DNA from: Lachnospiraceae bacterium
GTDB lineage: Bacteria > Bacillota > Clostridia > Lachnospirales > Lachnospiraceae
Assembly: GCA_021199495.1 (NCBI GenBank)
Contig: JAJQHY010000012.1
Span: forward strand, 1 to 64,000
Direction: 5' to 3'
Length of the DNA: 64,000 nt
A model generated the notes under the pieces. The model worked only from the letters and a program-made list of their open reading frames with translations. It had not been told where the DNA came from and searched no databases. The position numbers were made by a program, and so were the translations under genes. Positions 54,348-62,900 of this stretch are shown here, one piece after another; positions within the stretch are counted from its first letter, which is position 1, and each line of letters opens with the position of its first letter.

Positions 54348-55169
54348 CTACTGACTGCCACTGTTCCCATCTTCCTCATCTCCCTCCTGTTCGCCATCTT
54401 CTGATTTCTCTTTTTCTTCATCCAAATGGTTATCATCAACATCGCCGGATTCAGCCGGAGCCACACTTTTCTTTTCATGCTCCCGCAAAAACCAGATGTT
54501 CAGGTTCTGGAATGCTGCCAGCTCCCTGTCCTGATTGATGCAGTACGGCTTATCCTTGATTTTTTCATAGTGCTTCGGAAGAAGTCCTCCCTTTTGAAGC
54601 GCACTTTCAATCTGTTCTTCTGCTTTATCTCCCAAGTGACGAATTCCGCGAATCCCATCGTTGTACTGCGACAAAATCACTAAATCCCGAACCTGATTGA
54701 CATCATAGCGACGCAGAGCGTGAATAACACGGACAGGAAGTTCAAGGATTCCTATATCCTGATAGAAAAGATGCAAACCATCCGTATTCTCTATCCAATA
54801 ACGGTATCTCTGTTCCATCCATGCAAGATACTCACGCATAAACTTCATTCTGACTTCATAGCCCTGAACCACATAGAGAAGCATCCACCGATTGTTCAGA
54901 TTTCTGAGAGACTGCGTAATAATTCCACGGATACGGATCTCAGTCAGGCTGTACTTTTCTGCAATCTTTTTTATACTCATACAATGCACGTATCTGTCCG
55001 TCATAACCATCTGCTCCCGCTCCGTCAGGAAGTTTTCCAAAAGAAACCTAAGCCCCTTTTTCTGGTCTACGGTCAGTCTGCTGTAATCAAGCCCTGTCTT
55101 CAGATGGCAAGCTTTATTCAGGTTCAGTGCCTCCAGTAAAGATTCAGGATAACGTATTGGTCTTCGCAT
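54348..55169 (-). CDS. Sigma-region-4/alpha-CTD-like fusion regulator
   Basis: A 273-residue protein that joins two RNA polymerase-related modules. Residues ~45-100 look like sigma-70 region 4 (LTEREQMVMTDRYVHCMSI, KKIAEKYSLTEIRIRGIITQ, SLRNLNN). Residues ~155-215 look like the alpha C-terminal domain (ILELPVRVIHALRRYDVNQV, RDLVIL, GIRGIRHLGDKAEEQIESAL), including the helix-hairpin-helix GIRHLGDKA. The C-terminal ~35 residues are acidic. I take the ATG at 55169, preceded by AAGGAAG; a GTG 24 bases upstream overlaps the VirD4 stop. It probably activates element transcription; this is inferred. A terminator follows it. Confidence 0.7.
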   Translation of the reverse strand: MRRPIRYPESLLEALNLNKACHLKTGLDYSRLTVDQKKGLRFLLENFLTEREQMVMTDRYVHCMSIKKIAEKYSLTEIRIRGIITQSLRNLNNRWMLLYVVQGYEVRMKFMREYLAWMEQRYRYWIENTDGLHLFYQDIGILELPVRVIHALRRYDVNQVRDLVILSQYNDGIRGIRHLGDKAEEQIESALQKGGLLPKHYEKIKDKPYCINQDRELAAFQNLNIWFLREHEKKSVAPAESGDVDDNHLDEEKEKSEDGEQEGDEEDGNSGSQ

Positions 55170-55189
55170 TTTATCTTCCTTTCCGCTGC

Positions 55190-57097
55190 TCACTCCGCAG
55201 CCATGTCTTCTTCTGTGACTTCCACTTCGTAGGAGTCAAATTCCTCATCGACGCCCATCTGCAGATAATGGTTGATGTATTTCTCTACATCGAACGCATT
55301 CTTATCGTCATAGTCAGCCAGTTCCTTATACCGCTTGTGCCGCGTGATATCGTACTTATCAGAAAGGAACGGCCTCACGCCCCTCACCTGCAGGATGCAC
55401 TTATTTCCGTCCATGACAGAAAGTTCATCCCGGCTCATCAGTTCTTTTCCGGTCTTCTGATAATTCATACCGTAGGAACGGCTCTGCCCGCGGGTATCAG
55501 AAGTATTGAACAGGTCAATCGTCTCTTTCCCCAGCGTCTCTGAGATTTCTTTTAACGTGCTGCTCTCCTTGCCTCCAAGGAAAAGCATGGTATCGCAGTT
55601 GCCCGTGATGGTCTCAGCGGCATCCTTATAGATCGTCTTTAACTGGCTCTGCGACTGCAAAATAATAGAAGCCGAGATTTCACGGCTTCGGATGGTTGCG
55701 ATCAGCTTATCAAATTTTGGTATGGTGCCAATATTGGCAAACTCATCAAGCAGGAGCCGTACATGGTACGGGAGCCTGCCGCCATGCTCATCGTCTGCCT
55801 TGTCGCAGAGCAGATTGAAAAGCTGGCTGTACATAATTGCCACAACAAAGTTGAACGTGTCATCAGTGTCGCTGATAATAACAAACATCGCCGTCCGACG
55901 CTCTCCCAGCATATCCAGTTCCATCTCATCATAGGCCATCAGGTCTCGTAACTCCTTAATGTCAAATGGGGCCAGCCTTGCGCCGCAGGAGATCAGGATG
56001 GATTTTGCCGTCTTACCTGCCGCCAATTTGTACTTCTTGTACTGGCGGACAGCGAAGTGTTCCGGGTTCTCTGCCTCCAGTTCCTCAAACAGTTCATCTA
56101 CCGCATTTTTGAACTCTTCATCGTCTTCTCTGGCTTCACTTGCGTTGATAAACTCTAAGAGGGTGGAAAAGTTCTGCTCTTCCTCCGGAGCCTCGTACCA
56201 GATATATCCGATCAGTGCGCAGTATAAAAGACGCTCCGCTTTCACCCAGAAATCCTCCCCTGATTTTTCGCCGTCGCCTTTCGTGTTGGCGATGATCGTG
56301 TTGACCAGTTTTAAGATGTCCTTCTCACTCCGGATGTAGTGGAAGGGGTTATAGTGCATCGACTTCCGGAAATTGATTGTATTCAGCACCTTAATGACAT
56401 ACCCTGCTTTGTCCAGCATTTTTCCGCACTCAATGATGATTGTGCCTTTCGGGTCCGTGACCACGTAGGAGATTTTTTCTCCCATCTGCATCAGGTTCGG
56501 CTTCACAAAAAACCTTGTCTTGCCGCTTCCGCTGCCGCCGATCACGATCACGTTCTTATTCCTGGCGTATTTTGGCTGTTTCGGTCGGCTGCTCATAGTC
56601 AGGCGCTCTGTCTGCGTCAGGATGATGTTGTTCTCAAATACCGGATCAATGAACGGTTCTATATCCTTTGGAGTACCCCACCGGGCGGAGCCGTATTCGG
56701 AACCCGGCCGGTACTTTTTTGCGTTCTTCCGCCGGTATGCGATAAACGCATAAAAGAGAACCGCTCCCGTGATGCCAACACCCAGGTCATAGGGATGCAG
56801 GCTTGGCAGCGGATTTTTAAATGCCAGATTGAAGTTCTGGAACAACACCCACAACCGCGTAATCAGCGAATCCCCGATGCAGTGGCGGTACAGCCACGCC
56901 TCTTTCTCTACCAGATAAAAAACGATCACATAGGGGATGGCCTTTGGCAGGAGCTTTTTCACATCCAGACTCTGTAGTTTCTCCTTAACCGCTGTCTTTA
57001 CTTTCTTTATCCAGCCGTTCCCTCCGCTCTCATTGGACGGCACCTTTTTCTTCACCGTCTTCCGGGGCGTACCGGACTTTTTCCGATCCGTACTCAT
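55190..57097 (-). CDS. VirD4/TraG-type coupling protein
   Basis: A 635-residue T4SS coupling ATPase that delivers the relaxase-DNA complex to the channel. The N-terminus is basic, with two membrane segments (IPYVIVFYLVEKEAWLYRH region and VGITGAVLFYAFIAY). EYGSARWGTP precedes Walker A IGGSGSGKTRFF near 185; YVVTDPKGTII and LLLDEFANIGTIPKF (Walker B) follow, then SIILQSQSQLKTIY and TMLFLGG. It overlaps PcfB by 4 bases and is followed after about 20 bases by the regulator gene. Length and motifs are typical and it should be functional. Confidence 0.95.
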   Translation of the reverse strand: MSTDRKKSGTPRKTVKKKVPSNESGGNGWIKKVKTAVKEKLQSLDVKKLLPKAIPYVIVFYLVEKEAWLYRHCIGDSLITRLWVLFQNFNLAFKNPLPSLHPYDLGVGITGAVLFYAFIAYRRKNAKKYRPGSEYGSARWGTPKDIEPFIDPVFENNIILTQTERLTMSSRPKQPKYARNKNVIVIGGSGSGKTRFFVKPNLMQMGEKISYVVTDPKGTIIIECGKMLDKAGYVIKVLNTINFRKSMHYNPFHYIRSEKDILKLVNTIIANTKGDGEKSGEDFWVKAERLLYCALIGYIWYEAPEEEQNFSTLLEFINASEAREDDEEFKNAVDELFEELEAENPEHFAVRQYKKYKLAAGKTAKSILISCGARLAPFDIKELRDLMAYDEMELDMLGERRTAMFVIISDTDDTFNFVVAIMYSQLFNLLCDKADDEHGGRLPYHVRLLLDEFANIGTIPKFDKLIATIRSREISASIILQSQSQLKTIYKDAAETITGNCDTMLFLGGKESSTLKEISETLGKETIDLFNTSDTRGQSRSYGMNYQKTGKELMSRDELSVMDGNKCILQVRGVRPFLSDKYDITRHKRYKELADYDDKNAFDVEKYINHYLQMGVDEEFDSYEVEVTEEDMAAE

Positions 57098-57612
57098 AGC
57101 GACTGCCCCCTGTCCTTTGACTTGTCTTTCTCACGTTCCCGGTGCTGCGCCGCCCGGTCTTTCGCGATCTGGAGTTTTTTCCGGATAGACATCTTCGGCT
57201 TTTTCTGCTTCTGTGCTGAAATACCGGCGTATTCCTTAAATGCCGCCGTCATCACATCCACATCCTTCGCACGGAAGAACACCATATACCGGGGCGGCTC
57301 CGTCGAACTGTCCTTTTTCAGGCTGTAGTCAATACTGTATTTCCGCGCCACCCGCTCAAAAGACTTGATGTTATTGTCTGCGATCTCGATGTTGGACAAC
57401 TGGCTTCCATCCTTCATCATCTTTTTCAAACTCTGCTTACCGCGATTCGTCGTCTGCCCGGACTCCTTCTGTGCCTGTGATTTCTGTTTTTTCTTCTCCA
57501 TCTCTGAAACCAGCTTTTTTAATGCCGCTTTCAGGATATTTCCGGAGATTTTACCGCCTTTGATACAAAGGGAAATCGTCTTTTCATTCACTTCCTCCTG
57601 CAACTGCCTCAC
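57094..57612 (-). CDS. PcfB-like (DUF3801) relaxosome accessory protein
   Basis: A 172-residue basic protein of the PcfB/DUF3801 type: N-terminal NEKTISLCIKGGKISGNILK, central SNIEIADNNIKSFERVARKY and PRYMVFFRAKDVDVMTAAFK, and a basic tail. In pCF10 PcfB links relaxase and coupling protein. The start may instead be the GTG at 57591, where AGGAGG lies 2 bases upstream and family members usually begin; 57612 is the outer limit. It overlaps both the antirepressor gene and the VirD4 gene. Confidence 0.8.
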   Translation of the reverse strand: MRQLQEEVNEKTISLCIKGGKISGNILKAALKKLVSEMEKKKQKSQAQKESGQTTNRGKQSLKKMMKDGSQLSNIEIADNNIKSFERVARKYSIDYSLKKDSSTEPPRYMVFFRAKDVDVMTAAFKEYAGISAQKQKKPKMSIRKKLQIAKDRAAQHREREKDKSKDRGQSL

Positions 57613-58369
57613 CTTCTTTCTCCATGAGTGGAAGTATCCCTTCTTTCTTTAACTGCTCATACAGGAACAGCCGCCCTTTCTGCGTCCATTCCGTCTGCAT
57701 TTTCGTCTCCGTTGTCCCGTTACTAAGCGGAATCACAAATGTCCGGCTGTGTGCGTAACCCTTGTTCTGATATTTCGCATACAGAACCCACTGCGTTCCT
57801 GCCCGAAACTGGATGCCCATATCGTTTAGTTTCCGGTTGAATGCCACCGCACTCATCCCGTAATCCTTTGCGATCTGTGTAGTCAGAACCAACGACTTTG
57901 ACTGCAGGACATAATCCATGTACCGTGCTTTCGGTTGCAGTTGGCTGATCACCTTTTCCCGTTCTTCCAGCTGTGCGGTCAGGGTACTGTTTTGCAGCTT
58001 TAACTGCTCCACCGTCTTATTCGCCATCTGCAGCGCCCGCGCCATCACCATTTCCGGTGTATTCCAGGCTTCCTCAACCTGGATGAAATATTTCCGGAAC
58101 TTTCTGCCAATCTCTGTGCGCTGAATCATACACAGTTCCTTTGCCATCGCGATGGTCATCTCATGATCCACCTTATTCTGGCCGCCGTGCACCTCGCTTC
58201 CCAAATTTGAGAAGCAAGTCTGATAGTCAGTGCCTTCCGCAAAACCATATTCACACATACGTCTGAACCAGTCAGCGTATTTCGTGCTGATGCCAAGGGC
58301 ATCGTGCAGATCTCGTCCGCTTACTCTCGGCTGTTCACCCTCATAGTTAATCTGAATCAGTTCATCCAC
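57584..58369 (-). CDS. AntA/KilAC-type antirepressor
   Basis: A 261-residue phage-type antirepressor. Residues 10-100 are an AntA domain (VSGRDLHDALGISTKYADWF, then HEMTIAMAKELCMIQRTEIG, RKFRKYFIQ). A coiled-coil linker follows (LKLQNSTLTAQLEEREKVIS) and then a KilAC/ANT-like C-terminal domain (YVLQSKSLVLTTQIAKDYGM, LNDMGIQFRAGTQWVLYAKY). Antirepressors release repressed lysogenic programs; in the ICE it may switch the transfer operon on. It is encoded directly before PcfB with overlapping ends. Confidence 0.85.
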   Translation of the reverse strand: MDELIQINYEGEQPRVSGRDLHDALGISTKYADWFRRMCEYGFAEGTDYQTCFSNLGSEVHGGQNKVDHEMTIAMAKELCMIQRTEIGRKFRKYFIQVEEAWNTPEMVMARALQMANKTVEQLKLQNSTLTAQLEEREKVISQLQPKARYMDYVLQSKSLVLTTQIAKDYGMSAVAFNRKLNDMGIQFRAGTQWVLYAKYQNKGYAHSRTFVIPLSNGTTETKMQTEWTQKGRLFLYEQLKKEGILPLMEKEGEAVAGGSE

Positions 58370-58389
58370 GTTATTTCTTCCCTCCTGTT

Positions 58390-59296
58390 CTACCCGCCAC
58401 CGCCATACATATCGTGGTTGACAAGTGCACTGTAATAGCTGCTGATCGTCATTGGCGCGTTATATAATGCCGCAAGCAGATACTGCTTGATGTTACGGAT
58501 TTTTGTTGTATTCTCCCTCATACAGGAAAGCACGTATTTGATATGCTCCCCGTTTAATTTCAACAACTGGCTTTTCACTACCTGAGCCGGCTTTTCATCC
58601 CCCGCAATCCGGATGACAGGCCGCTTTGAGCATACCGTCTCGACCAGCAAGTCCAGAATCTCATACAGCTGCTCCCGGTCATACGGACAGTCACAGAGCA
58701 ATGCTTCAAACTCCAGCTGTTCTAAAAAATAGTCCCGATAGTACGTGTACTCATCGCTTCCATCCATCCGCATCTCGTAATCACCGGAAGAAAAGATAGA
58801 CTCAGTATCGCTAAATTCAGTATTATTTCCCTCAGTCTTATTCGTATTTGATTTCCATGATTCTGGAATCATGGTTTTCATGACCCCAGGATCATGATTT
58901 TCATGATTCTGAAATCCTGATTTTCAGAGTACCCCGTCGAACTTTTTCACATAAATCATGGTCGGCTTTCCCTGCCCTGGGTTTTTCCGTTCAATCAAAC
59001 CTATCGTCTCCAGCTCTACAAGCAGCTTTGTAGCTTTCTGATTCGCACACCTTAAATCTTTTTGGATATTTTTCAGTGTGTAGTAGATAAATGCCCTGCC
59101 TTCTTCATCGAACCATTCGTTCCTAACTGACAGCTGCATCCTGTCAAGCATCAATCCATAAAGGACCTTAGCGGCAATCGATAAATGATCGAAGCACGGC
59201 TCCGTAAAAAGTACCTTTGGCATTCTGAAAAAAAGCATACTGGTCTGCATCATTCCTGTGGAAATAAGACAGATCCAGACGCTCCGCGCCGCTCAT
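58390..59296 (-). pseudogene. repA: Broken RepA_N/DUF6017-type replication initiator
   Basis: Two open parts in one gene. The start ATG at 59296 overlaps the preceding stop (ATGA) and encodes MSGAERLDLSYFHRNDADQ, then a run of seven T (A run 59228-59234 on the plus strand) throws the frame; with six T it would continue into RMPKVLFTEPCFDHLS, the RepA_N signature. The RepA_N winged-helix part runs to FDGVL and meets a TGA at 58924-58926. Beyond it the same frame continues through Asn/His-rich repeats into a DUF6017-type C-terminal domain (YDREQLYEILDLLVETVCSK) ending at 58390. Both lesions should inactivate it unless translation shifts and reads through. An internal ATG at 58881 could still give a 163-residue C-terminal protein. 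Confidence 0.7.
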
Positions 59297-59532
59297 CGCC
59301 CCACCTTCATCTCCCGCATGATTTTTCTTAAGCAGTAACCAATGCAGGGAGCGTCCCTTCCGTATGGACAGCCCTCGCAGCTCTCATCCGGGTCTGCCTC
59401 ATCTTCCTCACTCTCTTCCAGGTAAAAACAGGTATCTATCCCACAGCCCTTCCTCCCACCCAGCCAGAAATAACAGTAGGTGCAGTCCTTCGGTTTATCC
59501 TCTGCGTACTTCACTTTCCTTTCAACCATCAT
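59293..59532 (-). CDS. Small cysteine-rich ICE protein
   Basis: A 79-residue protein with nine cysteines in CxxC-like spacing (DCTYCYFWLGGRKGCGIDTC, SCEGCPYGRDAPCIGYC). It is a small zinc- or metal-binding protein of a kind often found upstream of repA in Tn1549-like elements. The acidic middle has no homologous motif I recognise. It overlaps the small membrane protein gene upstream and repA downstream. Confidence 0.7.
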   Translation of the reverse strand: MMVERKVKYAEDKPKDCTYCYFWLGGRKGCGIDTCFYLEESEEDEADPDESCEGCPYGRDAPCIGYCLRKIMREMKVGR

Positions 59533-59665
59533 CCGCAGCCTCCTGTTCTTTCTCCCTCACCATTGCTTCCATATGCCGGTCAGCCAGTGCGCCTGACCGG
59601 ACACAGCTATACATCATCACCACCGCCAGCACCAGGGCGGCACCGATTACACATTTCACAACCAT
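59522..59665 (-). CDS. Small single-pass membrane protein (DUF3789-like)
   Basis: A 47-residue frame: an N-terminal membrane segment (VVKCVIGAALVLAVVMMYSC) followed by a charged tail (DRHMEAMVREKEQEAADDG). It resembles the DUF3789-type small proteins of ICEs. AGAGG lies about 11 bases before the ATG. Its end overlaps the cysteine-rich gene, consistent with one operon. Confidence 0.5.
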   Translation of the reverse strand: MVVKCVIGAALVLAVVMMYSCVRSGALADRHMEAMVREKEQEAADDG

Positions 59666-59835
59666 CCGTACCACATCCTCTCTTTAAAATTTTTCATTCA
59701 GGTATATCTGCCTTCCGGTTTCTGATGCCAGTCCAGGCGGGCGCGGCGTAAAAGCGTATTTTCACACCCGCCCGGATACAAGCAGTCGAGCCGCGGCAGT
59801 CAGAGTTAAAAACTTCCCCGCGCGTCCCGTTACAA

Positions 59836-59885
59836 CAAAAAAGAAAAAGGGCGCCTGCAAACTTGTACGGTGTCTGCAGACGCCC
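59836..59885 (-). terminator. Terminator after the adhesin gene
   Basis: GGGCGTCTGCA and TGCAGGCGCCC (leftward reading, one mismatch) are followed by TTTTTCTTTTTT. It lies about 27 bases past the adhesin stop, so the genes downstream (59665 and lower) need their own promoter or read-through. The 170 bases to 59666 hold no gene; a weak TATACC -10-like site lies near 59700. Confidence 0.75.
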
Positions 59886-59911
59886 ATTGGCATCTTATGG
59901 CATTTTGCCAC

Positions 59912-62900
59912 TTATCTTATTCTTTTTCTCCGTCTGTTCTGGAAAAAGACTGCCAGACACAGAACAATACCAAGGAGACTACACCCGGCCAGGGCAATCC
60001 AAAGTGTTACATTGCTCTCATCCCCGGTTTTCGGCGTCTCTCCAGGCACAACCGTCGGAGTCTTTTTTTCCTCCTCCGGCGTATGGCTGTTTACCACCAC
60101 ATAATTGTCGTCGCCTTCAGTGATGGTAGCCGTGTAGCCGCTGATTGCATCCTCTGACAGGGTATAGACAATCTCCGTTCCGTTTACATAGACCGGAAGC
60201 CCGGTAAAGGTATAGCTCTGGTCAGCCGCATCTTTTAAGATTGTCCCGTAATACACGGAGCCATCTGATCCGGTCAGGGTCAGCTTCACGTCTGCGCGAA
60301 GCCCGTCCTTATCATCCTCGTCCTCCCAGACTTTAATCACTGTGATGTTCTTTGTCTCTGGCGTATGGCTGTTTGTGATGGTGAAAAGATAGCCGCTTTC
60401 TGACTTTTCGACCACCGATTCATAGCCATCTACTGCCTCTTCTTCAACGGTATAAACGATCTGCTCCCCTTCATTCCAGTAAACCGGAAGTCCGGTGAAT
60501 ACACAGACATAGCCATTCTCCGCTGTCAGCTCCGCTTCGTAAGTGTTTCCATCCGAACCGGTCATGGTCACTTTGATGCTGTCCGGACGGATTCCATCCT
60601 GATCATCCGCATCATCCCATACCTTAGAGATCACCACATCGGTCACAGCCGGGATATGGTTGTTTGTCACGGTAAAACTGTAGCCGTCCTCGCTGGCAAG
60701 CACTTCATCTGAGTAGCCGTCCACTGCCCTCTCCTGCAGGGAGTAGGTGATCGTCTGACCCTCGTTAAAGTACACAGAAAGATCGGTAAAGGTGTATGCC
60801 CAGCCGCTTTCCTCAGTAAGTTCGGCGGTATACTGGCTTCCATCCGAACCAGTCAGGACAACTTCGATACTCGAAGGCCTTACGCCGTCCTGATTCTCCT
60901 CATCGTCCCATGTCTTCTCAACATAGATGTCCGTCACCGCGATCTCATGCGTGTTTGTCAGGGTAAAGGCATAACCATCCTCTCCAGCCTCCAAAGCGGT
61001 TTCATAATTCTCTACCACATCCTCAGAAATGCTGTACACGATCTGTTCCCCATGATTGAAATACACAGGAAGATCGGCAAAGACATATTTCCAGTTATTT
61101 TCCGCAGACAGGTCAGCTTCATAAGTATTCCCGTCCGTGCCGGTAAGCACCACATGGATACTTTCCGGTCTCACACCGTCACGGTTTCCATCATCTTCCC
61201 AGACCTTCTCTACGGTAACAGCCGTTGTCTCCGGCTCATGGGTGTTGGTCAGAATAAAACCTGTGTCATCCTCATTTAAGGAGATTTCGGTCTCATAGCC
61301 GTCTACTGTTACTTCCGTCAGCGTATATTCCACAGCCTCGCCCTTATTCCAGTAAACAGAAACATCTTCGAAAAGATATGTCCAGTCATTCTCAGCATTA
61401 AGCTCTGCCGTATACGCTGTCCCGTTGCTTCCGTTCAAAGTCACGGTAATGCTTTCCGGGCGGATGCCGTCCTGATCGTCGTTATCGTCCCAGACCTTTG
61501 AGACCGGGATAGATACCGTTTCCGGTTCATGCGTGTTGGTAATGGTGAACAGATATCCGGACTCATCCACCGTATAAGCGGTTTCATATCCTTCTACAGC
61601 AATCTCTTTCACCGTATAGGTAATCAGGGTTCCGTGGTCATAGTAGACAGGGAGTCCACTGAACAGATAAGAATATCCATTCTCCGCAGTCAGCTCCGTT
61701 TCATAGGTACTTCCATCCGAACCGCTCAGCGTCACCGCAATGCTTTCCGGACGGATACCGTCCTGATTATCTGCATCATCCCACACTTTGCTCACGACCA
61801 CATCGGTCACAGCCGGGATATGGTTGTTGGTCACGGTAAAACTGTAACCATCTTCGCCGGCAACGACCTCATCGGTATAGCCGTCCACTTCCTTCTCCTG
61901 CAGGGAGTAAGTAATCAGCGCCCCTTCATTCCAATAAACCGGAAGATCGCTGAAAGTATATTTCCAGTCGCTCTCCGCAGTCAGCACTGCTTCGCGCACC
62001 ATGCCGTCCGAACCGGTCAGCACAACTGTGATCCCCTCTGCACGGACACCGTCCTGGTCGTCATTGTCGTCCCAGATTTTCTCCACCGGAATATCCACGG
62101 TCTCAATCTCATGGGTGTTGGTAATGACAAATTCATGCTCCTCGTTGGCATCCACCACTGAACGGACATATCCGCTCACCGGGCTTTCCACCACAGAGTA
62201 AGAAATCTCCTGCCCCTCATTCCAGTAAACCGGAAGGTCGGTAAAGGTGTACTGCCAGTTATCATCTGCAGCGATCTTTGCTACACGCTCCGAACCGTCT
62301 GAACCGATCAGTTTCACTTCAATGCTCTCCGGTCTTACGCCGTCGCGGTTCTCATCATCATCCCAGACCTTCACAACCGTATACTCTGTCGTTTCCGGCG
62401 TGTGGGTGTTGGTGATAACGATACTGTAACCGCTCTCCCAGCTTCCATCCATTGCAGAGTAGGAAACCGTATAACCATCAACCGCTTCCTCTGTCACGGA
62501 ATAGGAAACCACTTTCCCGGACGAATAAACCGGAAGCGCCGCAAAACGGTATGTCCAGCTCTCCGAACCGGAACGGATCGTTGCGCTTCTCGTGACTACT
62601 GTGACAGTTTCCCCGGCATCATTGGTGATGGTGCCAACGAGATTTAAGGTCACATCACTGCGAAGTCCGTCCTGGTCGTCATTGTCTTTCCATGCCTTCG
62701 TCACCGTTACAGTTGTGATATCCGGCTCATTTTCGACCGTCAGGCTTCCATCCAGTATCTCGCCATCTACGATTACGTAGCTTATCCAGCTGCCATCCGT
62801 CGATCTGCTCTTTACTTCCACCGTCCAAGTCTCATCAGTCTTTAAATATCCGTCCGGTGCCTTGTACTCAGAAAGTACATAAGTACCAAGCGGCAGGCCA

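Noticed and set aside
60072-62718. Regular ~288-base repeats considered as a CRISPR-like array
   Set aside because: They encode in-frame Cna_B domains without unique spacers.
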